This document shows, one piece after another, positions 52,552 to 62,744 of a stretch of DNA of 64,000 nt. The DNA lies in the NCBI GenBank assembly GCA_947373185.1, contig CANBWP010000008.1, positions 1-64,000 of the forward strand, in the 5' to 3' direction. A program made the translations under genes and the position numbers. The notes under the pieces were generated by a model that saw only the letters and a program-made list of their open reading frames with translations, had not been told where the DNA came from and made no database searches. The stretch's first letter is position 1. Every line of letters starts with the position of its first letter. The DNA is from Comamonadaceae bacterium. Its GTDB lineage: Bacteria > Pseudomonadota > Gammaproteobacteria > Burkholderiales > Burkholderiaceae_C.

Positions 52552-53964
52552 ATGCCTGAACCTCAACTCTCGCGCGGCACGCTCGCGCACATTCCCGCAT
52601 CCGTCAAAACACCCAGCGACGCACCTCGGCCGGAAGAAACCGGTGTTGTGCATTTGGGCTTGGGCGCATTTCACCGCGCCCACCAAGCGATGGTCTTTGA
52701 CCAACTGCTGCGTGAAGGTGATACCCGGTGGGGCGTTCATGGGGTGGGCATGACACAAGCGGGATTGGTCAACAAACTGCGCGCACAAGAGGGTCTGTAT
52801 GCCGTGCGCATTGCGGGTGCCTCCGGCGTTGAATGGCAAGTGCCAGGCGCGCTGTGGCAAACCAGCGTGGCCACCACAGAACGTGTCCAGGTTGTGAACG
52901 CCATGGCGGCCCCCAGCACGCGCTGGATCACACTCACCGTGACAGAAAAAGGCTACACACCAGCGCTGGCCCAACTTTTGATCGATGGCCTTCGAGCGCG
53001 CCATGCCGCCGGCCATGCAGGCCTCACCATTGCCTCGTGCGACAACCTGCAAGGCAATGGTCACAAACTTCAGGCGCTGATACATGCCACAGCAACGACG
53101 CAAGATGCCGCGCTCATGCAATGGACAGATGCGCATTGCGCCTTTCCTTGCAGCATGGTCGATCGCATCGTACCGGCGGCCACGCCCGAAGTGTTGTCAG
53201 CCGCAAAGGACGCATTGGGTGTACACGACGAATGCGCGCTCAGTACCGAAACATTTTGGGAGTGGGTGATTGAAGACAAGTTTGTCGACCCCGCCGATGG
53301 CGCCTTGCTGGCCAAGTGCGGCGTGCGCGTCACGCCCGATGTGCACAGCTACGAAGAAGCCAAACTGCGCATGCTGAACGGCAGCCACTCGGCCATGGCG
53401 CTGATGGGCGCCATCACCGGTCGTGCGCACATCGCGGACTGCATCGCCGAGCCACACATTCAAGCATTTGTCCATCGCCTGATGAGCCGCGAAGTCGCAC
53501 CGCATTTAAGCCGCGCCGATTGGGCAGACTACCGCGACGCGCTCATTCGGCGTTTTGGCAATCCGTATTTGAAACACAGCGTGCATCAAATTGCGATGGA
53601 CAGTTCGCAAAAAATTCCGCAGCGCTGGCCGCCCTCGATTTTGGGGCAAATGGCCAAAGGCCAATCCTACGAGCACCATGCTTTGGCCGCCGCCCTATTT
53701 TTGCGCTACACCTTGGCTGTGGACGAACAAGGCAAGGCCTATGCCTTGAACGACCCACAAGCCGAAAGCTTGATGGCCATTGGCGCCTCTCAACGCTCAC
53801 AAGCGAGCGCTTGCATCCAAGCCTTGCTTGCACGGCAAGATCTCTGGGGCGCTGAATTGCCCAGCCGCGCAGACTGGCACGCACGCGTGGCCGAATGGCA
53901 CCAACACATCTTGCAACACGGCGTAGATGCCGCCGTGAAAACTTTATTGCAAAACACACCATGA
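52552..53964 (+). CDS. Mannitol dehydrogenase family; fructuronate reductase-like
   Basis: 470 residues of the long-chain polyol dehydrogenase family. The NAD-binding loop is [19 protein letters not shown], the catalytic lysine region is [16 protein letters not shown] (Lys, Asn, His), and [11 protein letters not shown] precedes it. UxuB (fructuronate to mannonate) and UxaB-like reductases have this layout. The downstream ManD-like gene, which would use mannonate, favours fructuronate reductase. Its stop overlaps that gene's start by 4 bases. Confidence 0.88.
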   Translation: MPEPQLSRGTLAHIPASVKTPSDAPRPEETGVVHLGLGAFHRAHQAMVFDQLLREGDTRWGVHGVGMTQAGLVNKLRAQEGLYAVRIAGASGVEWQVPGALWQTSVATTERVQVVNAMAAPSTRWITLTVTEKGYTPALAQLLIDGLRARHAAGHAGLTIASCDNLQGNGHKLQALIHATATTQDAALMQWTDAHCAFPCSMVDRIVPAATPEVLSAAKDALGVHDECALSTETFWEWVIEDKFVDPADGALLAKCGVRVTPDVHSYEEAKLRMLNGSHSAMALMGAITGRAHIADCIAEPHIQAFVHRLMSREVAPHLSRADWADYRDALIRRFGNPYLKHSVHQIAMDSSQKIPQRWPPSILGQMAKGQSYEHHALAAALFLRYTLAVDEQGKAYALNDPQAESLMAIGASQRSQASACIQALLARQDLWGAELPSRADWHARVAEWHQHILQHGVDAAVKTLLQNTP

Positions 53965-55172
53965 AAATCACAGCCGCTCGCGTCATTGTTTGCAGCCCTG
54001 GCCGCAATTTCGTCACGCTCAAAATAGAAACCGATGAGGGCCTGACGGGCATTGGCGACGCCACCCTCAACGGCCGAGAACTGTCGGTGGTGAGCTACCT
54101 AGAAGAGCACGTCATCCCGTGCTTGATGGGCCGTGACCCCCAGCAAATTGAAGACATTTGGCAGTACCTCTACAAAGGTGCTTACTGGCGCAAAGGGCCT
54201 GTCACCATGACCGCCATCTCGGCTGTCGACACGGCACTGTGGGACATCAAGGCGAAAATTGCAGGGCAACCCCTTTACCAATTGCTCGGCGGCAGAAGTC
54301 GCACGGCCATCATGTCGTATGCCCACGCCACTGGCCGCGACACCGAGGAAACTGTGGACGAAGTCTTGCGTCACAAAGAGATGGGCTACTTGGCCATTCG
54401 CGCGCAAAGCGGCATTCCGGGCCTGAACAAAGTCTATGGTGTGAGTGGCCACGGCAAAAAGTACGAGCCGGCAGACGGCCCCTTGCCCGGCGAGCACGAC
54501 TGGAGCACCGAGAAATATTTGAATCACACGCCCGGCTTGTTCCAAGCGGTGCGTGAAGCGGTCGGGCCCGACATCCATTTGCTCCATGATGCGCACCATC
54601 GCCTCACGCCCATTGAAGCAGCACGCTTGGGCAAAGCGCTCGAGCCCTTTCATTTGTTCTGGCTGGAAGATCCCACCCCGGCCGAAAACCAAGAAGCCTT
54701 CAAGCTCATTCGACATCACACCACCACCCCATTGGCGGTGGGTGAGATTTTCAACACGATTTGGGATTGCAAAGAATTGATCGAGCAGCAGCTCATCGAC
54801 TACATTCGCACCACCGTCACACATGCGGGCGGCATCACACACCTTCGGCAAATTGCCAATTTGGCCAGTCTCTACCAAGTGCGCACGGGTTGCCATGGCG
54901 CCACCGACATGTCGCCCGTTTGCATGGGCGCGGCTTTGCACTTTGACACGTGGGTGCCCAACTTTGGCATTCAAGAACACATGGCCCACAGCGAAGAAAT
55001 GCTGTCGGTGTTTCCGCACGATTGGCGTTTTGAAAAAGGCATGCTGTACTGCGGCGAGTCTCCAGGCCATGGCGTAGACATCGATGAAAAACTGGCCGCC
55101 AAGTACCCTTACCAACGTGCGTATTTGCCCGTCAACCGATTGCAGCACGATGGCACCCTTTGGAGCTGGTAA
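53961..55172 (+). CDS. Enolase-superfamily D-mannonate dehydratase-like (ManD)
   Basis: 403 residues from ATG 53961. Mannonate-dehydratase features are [15 protein letters not shown], the active-site loop [17 protein letters not shown] with the catalytic Arg and Tyr, metal ligands in [11 protein letters not shown] and [13 protein letters not shown] and AVGEIFN, the later His in [13 protein letters not shown], and an aromatic C-terminus GTLWSW. High-activity ManD makes 2-keto-3-deoxygluconate; low-activity relatives use other acids. The adjacent reductase supports mannonate as substrate. No KDG kinase or aldolase is in the window. A bidirectional terminator follows. Confidence 0.9.
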   Translation: MKITAARVIVCSPGRNFVTLKIETDEGLTGIGDATLNGRELSVVSYLEEHVIPCLMGRDPQQIEDIWQYLYKGAYWRKGPVTMTAISAVDTALWDIKAKIAGQPLYQLLGGRSRTAIMSYAHATGRDTEETVDEVLRHKEMGYLAIRAQSGIPGLNKVYGVSGHGKKYEPADGPLPGEHDWSTEKYLNHTPGLFQAVREAVGPDIHLLHDAHHRLTPIEAARLGKALEPFHLFWLEDPTPAENQEAFKLIRHHTTTPLAVGEIFNTIWDCKELIEQQLIDYIRTTVTHAGGITHLRQIANLASLYQVRTGCHGATDMSPVCMGAALHFDTWVPNFGIQEHMAHSEEMLSVFPHDWRFEKGMLYCGESPGHGVDIDEKLAAKYPYQRAYLPVNRLQHDGTLWSW

Positions 55173-55192
55173 ATTCCTCAACAAGCAGATAC

Positions 55193-55219
55193 AAAAAAGG
55201 CACCTCGCGGTGCCTTTTT
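55193..55219. terminator. Bidirectional terminator between the manD-like gene and slmA
   Basis: The stem GGCACC-TCGC-GGTGCC, extended by flanking A and T tracts (AAAAAA/TTTTT), lies between the two convergent transcription units. Confidence 0.92.
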
Positions 55220-55234
55220 CGATGCTGCGCGACT

Positions 55235-55891
55235 TTAAAGCACGCGGGCCAATGAAGCCTGCAAGTTTTCTGAAGGCAAGCGCTTAAAGCCTGAACGCGC
55301 AAAGCGCTGCATGCGGCCCATCATGAACGCCACCAACAAAGAGGCCGTCACTTGGGCATCGACCGTAGGCGTATCGCTTTGAACGCCGCCATCGCGCAAA
55401 GATTGCTTGAAGGTGCTTTCGAGTTTGTCAAACAGCAAATTCATGCGCTCTTGCAAACGCTCATTTTCAAAGACCAAGGCATCGCCCGTCATGACGCGTG
55501 CCATGCCGGGGTTCTTTTCTGCAAATTGCAAAATGAGGGCGACGGTGCGCGCCACTTGCGCAGGGCCTGCCGGTTCGCGGTCGGCTATTTGACGCACAAA
55601 CGCAAACACCGACTGCTCGACAAAATCGATCAAGCCTTCAAACATTTGCGCTTTGCTGGCGAAGTGACGGTACAGCGCCGCTTCGCTCACACCCAACTTG
55701 GCGGACAAAGCGGCCGTGGTGATGCGCTCAGCGCCGGGTTGCTCCAGCATGCCCGCCAAGGTTTGCAAAATTTGCAAGCGGCGCTCTCCGGGCTTGGGTC
55801 GCTTGCGTGCCGGGCTGGCTGGCGCCTGCGAAGATTCAGCCTCGACCGAAGGAGGAGACATGTGGCCTGTGTCGTTGGTCTCTGTGTTCAT
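55235..55891 (-). CDS. slmA: SlmA-like nucleoid occlusion factor (TetR family)
   Basis: 218 residues from ATG 55891; a frame to 55909 also exists. An N-terminal Pro/Ser-rich tail is followed by a TetR helix-turn-helix: ITTAALSAKLGVSEAALYRHFASKAQMFEGLIDF, with the SEAALYRHFASKAQMFEGLI stretch very close to E. coli SlmA. SlmA binds chromosomal sites and blocks FtsZ over the nucleoid. Placement next to argB is also seen in other betaproteobacteria, from memory. The start lies 14 bases after argB's stop. Confidence 0.88.
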   Translation of the reverse strand: MNTETNDTGHMSPPSVEAESSQAPASPARKRPKPGERRLQILQTLAGMLEQPGAERITTAALSAKLGVSEAALYRHFASKAQMFEGLIDFVEQSVFAFVRQIADREPAGPAQVARTVALILQFAEKNPGMARVMTGDALVFENERLQERMNLLFDKLESTFKQSLRDGGVQSDTPTVDAQVTASLLVAFMMGRMQRFARSGFKRLPSENLQASLARVL

Positions 55892-55905
55892 GTGAATCCC
55901 CTGGC

Positions 55906-56814
<909 letters not shown>

Positions 56815-56829
56815 TCAGAGTGTAAGCAT

Positions 56830-56845
56830 GCAAGTCAGTACTTGC
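56830..56845. promoter_or_regulatory. Inverted repeat upstream of argB
   Basis: GCAAGT-CAGT-ACTTGC lies 25 bases upstream of the argB start codon on minus. It could be an operator or a 5' leader hairpin. It does not look like an ArgR box. Confidence 0.4.
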
Positions 56846-56919
56846 TCATGGGAGGAAAGGCTGTCAGAGCCGTATTGTGAACACATTTGGGGCATTTATG
56901 TCACCCCCTCTGGCCAAGT

Positions 56920-57801
56920 TCACAAAATTTTTGACAACATCTGATCGACACCCGTTTGCCAAGCCGGCAATGACACGCCGAGGACCTGTTCCAGCTTGCG
57001 GCAGTTCAGGCGAGAGTTGAGCGGGCGCTTGGCAGGCGTTGGGAATTCACTGGTAGGCACCGCAGCCACTTCCTTCACGGTGTATTGCAAACCGGGCTTC
57101 AAACGCTGCGATGTTTGCAGCACATGCTGCGCATAAGCATGCCAAGTGGTTTCGCCTGCGGCCGCCAAGTGATAAATGCCAGTCAAGGGCGCTGCCCTTT
57201 GCACATTCAAAGCGGTGATGTCGGCCAACAAGGCCGCGCCAGTGGGCGCGCCAAACTGATCGTTGATGACGGCCATCTTCTCTCGCTCTTGGGCCAAGCG
57301 CAACATGGTTTTGGCAAAGTTGCCGCCCTCTGTGCCATAGACCCAACTGGTTCTGAAAATGACATGCTTGGCGCCTTGTTTGGCAATCCCCTGCTCGCCC
57401 GCCAACTTGCTGCGGCCATACACATTCACAGGGCCTGTCGGATCGGTTTCCAGCCAAGGCACTTGGCCCGCGCCATCAAACACATAGTCGGTCGAAAAGT
57501 GAACCAAGTAAGCACCCACGGCCGCACACATGCGCGACAAAACTTCGGGCGCCAAGGCATTGACCAAGTGCGCGTTGGACAGATCAGACTCCGCCTTGTC
57601 GACCGCCGTGTACGCTGCAGCGTTGACCACCACGTCGGGTTTGAACACCCGCACGGTCTCGGCCAGACCCTCCAAATTGCGGAGGTCGCCACAGTGTGAC
57701 GTGCTGTGGCGGTCGAGCGCCAGCAACTCGCCCACAGGCGCCAAACTGCGTTGGAGTTCCCAGCCAACTTGGCCGTTTTTGCCGAGCAATAAAATTTTCA
57801 T
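56920..57801 (-). CDS. rfbD: dTDP-4-dehydrorhamnose reductase
   Basis: 293 residues from ATG 57801, overlapping the rfbB stop by 4 bases. Last step of dTDP-L-rhamnose synthesis. It has an SDR fold with [41 protein letters not shown] and the catalytic [12 protein letters not shown] (Tyr and Lys). The C-terminal [22 protein letters not shown] is diagnostic. Only rfbB and rfbD are present; rfbA and rfbC are not next to them. Confidence 0.95.
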   Translation of the reverse strand: MKILLLGKNGQVGWELQRSLAPVGELLALDRHSTSHCGDLRNLEGLAETVRVFKPDVVVNAAAYTAVDKAESDLSNAHLVNALAPEVLSRMCAAVGAYLVHFSTDYVFDGAGQVPWLETDPTGPVNVYGRSKLAGEQGIAKQGAKHVIFRTSWVYGTEGGNFAKTMLRLAQEREKMAVINDQFGAPTGAALLADITALNVQRAAPLTGIYHLAAAGETTWHAYAQHVLQTSQRLKPGLQYTVKEVAAVPTSEFPTPAKRPLNSRLNCRKLEQVLGVSLPAWQTGVDQMLSKIL

Positions 57802-58877
57802 GCCGTGGCTTTGCTTGATGCCGCGTATTGCTTGGAAACCCACTCGCGGTAGGCGCCGCTTTGGACGTGGGCGACCCATTCAGCGTTGTCCAAATACCAA
57901 ACCACCGTTTTGCGAATGCCCGTTTCAAAGGTTTCAGCGGGCTTCCATCCCAGCTCTTTTTCCAACTTGCGCGCATCGATGGCATACCGGCGGTCATGAC
58001 CGGGGCGATCTTTCACCGAAGTGATTTGCGTGGCATAACTTTGGCCATCGGCACGGGGACGCAGCTCGTCAAGCAAAGCGCACACCGTTTTGACAATCTC
58101 GATGTTGGGCTTTTCATTCCACCCCCCCACGTTGTACGTCTCGCCCAACTGGCCGCCTTCGAGAACGCGGCGAATCGCACTGCAATGGTCTTTCACATAC
58201 AACCAGTCACGCACTTGCAGGCCGTCGCCATAGACGGGCAGCGGTTTGCCGGCCAGCGCATTGACGATCATGAGCGGAATGAGCTTTTCGGGGAAATGCA
58301 AGGGCCCATAGTTGTTGCTGCAATTGGTGGTGAGCACAGGCAAGCCATAGGTGTGGTGCCAAGCACGCACCAAGTGGTCGCTGGCCGCTTTGCTGGCGCT
58401 GTAGGGGCTGTTGGGTTCGTAGCGATGTTGTTCGGTGAAAGCGGGCTCGTTGGGGGCCAAGCTGCCATAGACCTCGTCTGTGGACACATGCAAAAAGCGA
58501 AAGTTCGCTTGTGCTGAAGCGTCCAGTTGTTGCCAATAGCCGCGCACCGACTCCAGCAAACGGAAGGTGCCCGCAATATTGGTTTCAATGAAGTCGCCGG
58601 GGCCATGAATCGAGCGATCGACGTGGCTCTCTGCGGCAAAATTCAGAACAGCGCGCGGCTGATGCGCGGCCAACAATTGGGGCAACAAGTCTGAATCGCC
58701 AATGTCGCCTTGCACAAACACATGCTGAGCATTGTTCTTCAGCGAAGCCAAAGACTCTAAATTGCCGGCATAAGTCAGCTTGTCCAAGTTCACAATTTTT
58801 TCATCGGTCTGCGCCACCCAGTCCAAGACAAAGTTGGCGCCGATGAAGCCTGCACCGCCAGTGATCAACACGGTCAT
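57798..58877 (-). CDS. rfbB: dTDP-glucose 4,6-dehydratase
   Basis: 359 residues. Second step of dTDP-rhamnose synthesis. The NAD loop is [24 protein letters not shown] follows, the Asp/Glu catalytic pair lies in [12 protein letters not shown], and [12 protein letters not shown] carries the Tyr and Lys. [18 protein letters not shown] is a strong RmlB signature. It is translationally coupled to rfbD. Its start is 100 bases from the phasin gene on plus, in a region with the phasin promoter. Confidence 0.96.
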   Translation of the reverse strand: MTVLITGGAGFIGANFVLDWVAQTDEKIVNLDKLTYAGNLESLASLKNNAQHVFVQGDIGDSDLLPQLLAAHQPRAVLNFAAESHVDRSIHGPGDFIETNIAGTFRLLESVRGYWQQLDASAQANFRFLHVSTDEVYGSLAPNEPAFTEQHRYEPNSPYSASKAASDHLVRAWHHTYGLPVLTTNCSNNYGPLHFPEKLIPLMIVNALAGKPLPVYGDGLQVRDWLYVKDHCSAIRRVLEGGQLGETYNVGGWNEKPNIEIVKTVCALLDELRPRADGQSYATQITSVKDRPGHDRRYAIDARKLEKELGWKPAETFETGIRKTVVWYLDNAEWVAHVQSGAYREWVSKQYAASSKATA

Positions 58878-58910
58878 CTTTATTCTTTCTAAAACGATAT
58901 TTTATAAGCC

Positions 58911-58939
58911 TTGGCAGTCACCGTGACTGCGGTTAAAGT
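58911..58939 (+). promoter_or_regulatory. Phasin promoter with a perfect operator palindrome in the spacer
   Basis: -35 TTGGCA (58911-58916), 17-base spacer, -10 TAAAGT (58934-58939). GCAGTCAC-C-GTGACTGC (58914-58930) is a perfect 8+1+8 palindrome filling the spacer and overlapping the -35. The TetR-family gene just downstream of the phasin is the obvious candidate to bind it. Confidence 0.6.
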
Positions 58940-58977
58940 CGATCTTAGAGGATTCAACCCAGAAGTACGGAGTTTTC

Positions 58978-59487
58978 ATGGCCACCAAGCCCGCCCCCAA
59001 GTCAGCGCAAAGCCGCCCTGAAAAAGACCTGCCGCCCCACCGTGCAGCCTCTCAAGACATTTGGCTGGCCGGTCTGGGTGCCATGGCGCAAGCTCAAGCA
59101 CAAGTCCGCTCGCAGGGCAGCAAGGCCTTTGAAGCTTTGGTGGCAGATGGCTTGGCCTTCCAGCGCAAATCGCAGGCAGTGGCCCAAGAAAAACTGCATG
59201 AGGCGGCGGCTCATTTCAACCAACTGACCCAAGGCATTGGTGCTGGCATTGGTGCTGGCATCGGGGCCAACTTGGTTCAACCCGCAGGCGCCAAAGTCGA
59301 CCGCCTTGAACACCTCTTTGAAGACCGCGTGGCACGTGCACTCAAAAGCTTGGGCCTGCCGACAGCGCAAGAGGTGGCTGACTTGCAAGACAGGGTGAGC
59401 ACCTTAGAGCGGGCCTTGAAGGCCGCAACAGGCAAAAAGGCGCCCACCCCCAAAGCGCCGGCCAAAACCAAAAAGACAGCGGCTTAA
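58978..59487 (+). CDS. Phasin, polyhydroxyalkanoate granule-associated (PhaI/PhaF-like)
   Basis: 169 residues. The central part (about 25-110) is a long amphipathic helical region: SQDIWLAGLGAMAQAQAQVRSQGSKAFEALVADG, then a QGIGAGIGAGIGANL stretch with in-frame repeats. A predicted coiled coil (EVADLQDRVSTLERALKAA) follows, and the Lys/Ala/Pro tail (KKAPTPKAPAKTKKTAA) resembles a histone-H1 tail. This is the PhaF/PhaI-type layout: the helix coats PHA granules and the basic tail may bind DNA. The TetR-family gene follows 23 bases later. No phaC gene is in the window. Confidence 0.88.
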   Translation: MATKPAPKSAQSRPEKDLPPHRAASQDIWLAGLGAMAQAQAQVRSQGSKAFEALVADGLAFQRKSQAVAQEKLHEAAAHFNQLTQGIGAGIGAGIGANLVQPAGAKVDRLEHLFEDRVARALKSLGLPTAQEVADLQDRVSTLERALKAATGKKAPTPKAPAKTKKTAA

Positions 59488-59510
59488 GCGTCGCGCCTGA
59501 AGCATTCCGC

Positions 59511-60176
59511 ATGGCCAAAAAAGCCCCTCGACGCACCGCTGAGCGAATCACCACGGTCTCTTTGGACCTGTTCAACCGCTATGGCGAGCCCAATGTGTCG
59601 ACCACGCTCATTGCCTCCGAGTTGGGCATCAGTCCGGGCAATTTGTATTACCACTTTCCGGCCAAAGACCAACTGGTCAGCCATCTGTTTGACACCTACA
59701 AAACCGAGATTTTGAGCTTGCTCGAAGCCAGCCAAGATGTGAAGGATGTCGAAGATGCTTGGTTCTTTTTGCACTCTTTGTTTGAGCTCATTTGGACACA
59801 CCGTTTTTTATACCGCGACCTGAACGATTTGCTGTCTAAAAACCGCCATTTAGAAACTCATTTCAAACACATCCTGGAAGTCAAAACGGCATCGCTGCAT
59901 CACCTGTTGCAGGCCTTGGCGAGGCAAGGCCACATTCGCAATGAGCCGGACACCTTTAGCACCCTGTCTGCCAGCATGGCAGTGGTGGTCACCTATTGGC
60001 TCAGTTATGAGTATGTGAGAAACCCGCGCCATGCCATGGAGCCCGAAAGCGCAGGCGATGCCTTGGCGCGCGGTGCCCGTCATGTGTTGTTGCTGCTGGC
60101 GCCCTATTTGGAAGATGCGTCGCAGCGCGCGCATCTGATGCAACTCACGCAAGCCTACGCCGCAGACGAAACTTAA
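59511..60176 (+). CDS. TetR-family regulator downstream of the phasin gene
   Basis: 221 residues. The N-terminal TetR helix-turn-helix is [49 protein letters not shown], and a helical ligand domain begins at [24 protein letters not shown]. The sequence is of the AcrR/PhaD-like type linked to storage-polymer genes. The gene probably shares the phasin transcript and may autoregulate through the palindromic site upstream. It converges on coaX, with a 4-base overlap of stop codons. Confidence 0.88.
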   Translation: MAKKAPRRTAERITTVSLDLFNRYGEPNVSTTLIASELGISPGNLYYHFPAKDQLVSHLFDTYKTEILSLLEASQDVKDVEDAWFFLHSLFELIWTHRFLYRDLNDLLSKNRHLETHFKHILEVKTASLHHLLQALARQGHIRNEPDTFSTLSASMAVVVTYWLSYEYVRNPRHAMEPESAGDALARGARHVLLLLAPYLEDASQRAHLMQLTQAYAADET

Positions 60177-60967
60177 GCGGCAGCCCAAGGACTGTCTGGC
60201 CCTCCGGCAAATCGGGTTTGCGCCACTTTCAAAAGGCCATCAAAAATGAGGCTGTCGACCAGTTCAAATTGAATGGCCATGCTGGGCGCCATTTTCCAAC
60301 CCGCGCCGCCGGTCATCACACACTGCGGTGCCATGCCAGTGTGATCACGCAGGTGCTGAACCATGCGCTCGCAGGCGCCTGCAATGGCGTAGGTGCCGCC
60401 ACTGGTCAAGGCGTCACTGGTGTTGGTTGGAAAGGGCCGCACTTCGCCGGTGGGCACATGCAGACCGGCGGTGCCAGACTCCAGTGCGCGCAGCATGATG
60501 CCATGCCCCGGCAAAATCAAGCCGCCCAAAAATTTGCCGTGCTGGTCCAGGGCCTCGACCGTCACGGCCGTCCCCACCATGACCACCACCAAAGGCCTCA
60601 CAATGCCTTTGTCTAGCATGCGATGCCGAGCACCAATCATGGCCACCCAGCGGTCAGAGCCCAAACGCGTGGGGTGGTCGTAGCCGTTGCTGATGCCGGC
60701 CTCTTCGGTCGAAGAGACGACCCATTGCGGCGTCACATCCCACAGTTCCATCTGCTCTTGGACGCGCCTTTTGACGGCGTCGCCGGCCACCACACAGCCC
60801 AACATGCGCGTGGGCACCGGCAAGTTGGCCCATGGCCCTTCAGCGAGGGTTTCGATGTTCTCCAAAAACTCCGCACCTTGCGCCAAGACAGTCGCTTGAG
60901 GATGCGGGCGATCGTAGAGCGCCCACTTCAAGCGGGTGTTACCGACGTCAATGGCCAAAAATGTCAT
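60173..60967 (-). CDS. coaX: Pantothenate kinase, type III
   Basis: 264 residues. First step of coenzyme A synthesis by the CoaX (not CoaA) class, which is not inhibited by CoA. ASKHA motifs are [17 protein letters not shown] (phosphate 1), [14 protein letters not shown] (with the catalytic Asp), [36 protein letters not shown] and [12 protein letters not shown]. The first lies at the N-terminus as expected. It converges on the TetR gene. Confidence 0.95.
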   Translation of the reverse strand: MTFLAIDVGNTRLKWALYDRPHPQATVLAQGAEFLENIETLAEGPWANLPVPTRMLGCVVAGDAVKRRVQEQMELWDVTPQWVVSSTEEAGISNGYDHPTRLGSDRWVAMIGARHRMLDKGIVRPLVVVMVGTAVTVEALDQHGKFLGGLILPGHGIMLRALESGTAGLHVPTGEVRPFPTNTSDALTSGGTYAIAGACERMVQHLRDHTGMAPQCVMTGGAGWKMAPSMAIQFELVDSLIFDGLLKVAQTRFAGGPDSPWAAA

Positions 60968-61039
60968 GGGTGGATGATATCGAGATTGGAGGACTTTGAA
61001 ACATCCACAGCATCTTGCTTGGTGTGCCGAGCTTGAGTC

Positions 61040-61513
61040 TCAATTCTGCCGCCAGGGCAAACCCCGTTTGCGCCACCCACCGACCTGTCCGCGGTGTGCG
61101 TTGGCATCGGGGTCGCCCTCAAAGCCTTCCAAGATGTTGTAGGCCTCTATGCCCAATTGGGCAGCCCGTTGGGCAGCCGCCACAGAGCGCACACCGCTGC
61201 GGCACAAGAGCACGAGTTTGAGATGCTGCTCGGCCAAGGCCTTGAGGCCCGCTTCGAATTCAGGATTCACGTCGATGGCGGGCCATTGCTTCCATGCCAG
61301 CGCTTTGGCTTCGGGCACAAACCCGACCCATGCGCGTTCGGCGTCTGATCGCACATCAACCAGCAAAGCTTCGCCAGACTGGACCCACTGCCAAGCCAAT
61401 TCAGGCGATACGTCACCGGCATAACCCTTAGCCTCATGCACCTTGAGCAAGTCTTGCGGCGCTTCGTCGTCACCCGCATCGTGACGCAAACCAGCGGTGA
61501 GGTTGGCACTCAT
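61040..61513 (-). CDS. Rhodanese-like sulfurtransferase
   Basis: 157 residues from ATG 61513, with a single rhodanese domain. LLVDVRSDAERAWVGFVPEAKALAW is the family N-terminal motif, and the active-site Cys loop is LLCRSGVRSVAAAQ (six-residue loop CRSGVRS). The NILEGFEGDPDANAHRG segment is standard. It moves sulfane sulfur between carriers. Located one base after the CsoR-family regulator gene's stop on minus, and near two YeeE/YedE genes. The cluster looks like sulfur or persulfide handling. Confidence 0.9.
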   Translation of the reverse strand: MSANLTAGLRHDAGDDEAPQDLLKVHEAKGYAGDVSPELAWQWVQSGEALLVDVRSDAERAWVGFVPEAKALAWKQWPAIDVNPEFEAGLKALAEQHLKLVLLCRSGVRSVAAAQRAAQLGIEAYNILEGFEGDPDANAHRGQVGGWRKRGLPWRQN

Positions 61514-61514
61514 C

Positions 61515-61760
61515 TTAGGCAAACTTGGTCAGCATTTCGGCCACATGCTCGGCCGATTGGTCGCCTTGTTCAATCATGCAACCCACCATCGAGAAGAACG
61601 CTTTGTCCAGGGCTTTGCGAGACGCGGCCATTTGCTGCGCAATTTTTTCACAGTCGGCATCGGTGTCAATGAGCTTTTGCAAGCCTCGCAATTGCCCCTC
61701 AATGCGGGCCAATCGGGCACAAAGGGCTTTCTTTTTTTCGGGGTCAGCAATGCGGCTCAT
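61515..61760 (-). CDS. CsoR/RcnR-family (DUF156) regulator
   Basis: 81 residues from ATG 61760, a three-helix CsoR-like protein beginning MSRIADPEKKKALCARLARIEGQLRGLQ. Cysteines are at 14, 37 and 61. Copper-sensing CsoR uses Cys-His-Cys, and CstR uses two cysteines 29 apart. Here the pair Cys37/Cys61 is 24 apart, and the usual metal His is replaced by Met62. It is therefore not a standard CsoR and is more likely a thiol-type sensor. Divergent from the YeeE/YedE genes. Confidence 0.85.
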   Translation of the reverse strand: MSRIADPEKKKALCARLARIEGQLRGLQKLIDTDADCEKIAQQMAASRKALDKAFFSMVGCMIEQGDQSAEHVAEMLTKFA

Positions 61761-61836
61761 GTGAATCTTTCTGCAGGACTGCAAATTATGATAACTTTTG
61801 CGGGCTTTTCAACACCCCCTTCAGGAAGTCTTTTTG

Positions 61837-62256
61837 ATGCTTGCTCTTTTGCACCCCTATGCCATCGCGGCACTTGGCGGCGTTTTCATCGGTCTGGCCA
61901 GCTGGCTGTTGTGGTGGGGCTTGGGCCGAATTGCAGGTGTCAGCAGCATTGCGGTTGAAGCCTTGACGGTCCCCCTCAACCCAGACGCGTGGCGTTGGGC
62001 CTTTTTGGCCGGCTTGCTGATGGGCGGCGGCCTGCTCGGGCAAAGCTTGGAAATCCCCACCCTGCCCACGCGGTCATACGTCCTCTTGATTCCCGCGGGC
62101 CTGTTGGTCGGATTTGGCACGGTTTGGGGCAGCGGCTGTACCAGTGGCCACGGCGTCTGCGGGTTGGGTCGTTTGTCTGCACGGTCTTTGGTCGCCGTGT
62201 TGACTTTCATGGCCACCGGCATGATCACCGTCACATGCTTGGGAGGTGCGGCATGA
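61837..62256 (+). CDS. YeeE/YedE family protein, first half (sulfur transport-like)
   Basis: 139 residues from ATG 61837 with AGGAA 9 bases upstream; an earlier frame to 61798 lacks a ribosome site. Hydrophobic helices (AIAALGGVFIGLASWLLWW, WAFLAGLLMGGGLLGQSL, SYVLLIPAGLLVGFGTVWG) and the conserved cysteine motif GSGCTSGHGVCGLG. YeeE/TsuA proteins import thiosulfate, and the two-gene PmpA/PmpB variants are split halves like this one. The next half overlaps by 4 bases. Confidence 0.9.
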   Translation: MLALLHPYAIAALGGVFIGLASWLLWWGLGRIAGVSSIAVEALTVPLNPDAWRWAFLAGLLMGGGLLGQSLEIPTLPTRSYVLLIPAGLLVGFGTVWGSGCTSGHGVCGLGRLSARSLVAVLTFMATGMITVTCLGGAA

Positions 62257-62744
62257 ACTCAAACAAATCGCCTCAAAAATCGCCTCAAGCAGGTCGCCTT
62301 GGCCTGGCTTTCACAGCCGGTCTCATCTTTGCCGCAGGCCTGGTCCTCTCCGGCATGACCCAGCCCCTCAAGGTCTTGGCGTTTTTGAACATCACCGCGG
62401 CCTGGGAAGGAACTTTTCCCGGTCAGTGGGACCCCACCTTGGCCTTTGTGATGGGCGGCGCGGTCTGCGTCACTTTGTTGGCGTTTGCCTGGACCCAACG
62501 GCTCGCCAACAAGCCCTGGTTGGCCCATCACTTTCATGAACCCTTGCTGAACCGCATCGATGGCCCCTTGGTGGGCGGCGCCGCCATGTTCGGTGCGGGC
62601 TGGGGCTTGGCCGGCTATTGCCCAGGACCCGCTCTGGCCAGCGTCCTGCTGAGCACCGACGCAATGGTGTTTGCTGTCGCCATGATGACTGGCATGTTGA
62701 TTTGCAAGAGATTTTTTCGCAAAAACACCCCGATCTCGAGTTGA
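62253..62744 (+). CDS. YeeE/YedE family protein, second half (sulfur transport-like)
   Basis: 163 residues from ATG 62253, coupled to the first half by a 4-base overlap. Motifs are AAGLVLSGMTQPLKVLAFLNI, the central helix AFVMGGAVCVTLLAFAW, and the conserved cysteine motif GAGWGLAGYCPGPALASVLL. This fits the C-terminal part of fused YeeE proteins. A predicted MerR/LiuR-type operator for the icmF promoter overlaps its stop codon. Confidence 0.9.
   Translation: MNSNKSPQKSPQAGRLGLAFTAGLIFAAGLVLSGMTQPLKVLAFLNITAAWEGTFPGQWDPTLAFVMGGAVCVTLLAFAWTQRLANKPWLAHHFHEPLLNRIDGPLVGGAAMFGAGWGLAGYCPGPALASVLLSTDAMVFAVAMMTGMLICKRFFRKNTPISS

Noticed and set aside
51814..53136. A 440-codon open frame on minus across the Ldh-family and polyol dehydrogenase genes
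   Set aside because: It spans two well-supported plus-strand genes, and its product is low-complexity with no recognisable motif.
56830..56845. An ArgR box upstream of argB
   Set aside because: The inverted repeat GCAAGT/ACTTGC lacks the AT-rich arms of ArgR sites. It was kept only as an unassigned inverted repeat.
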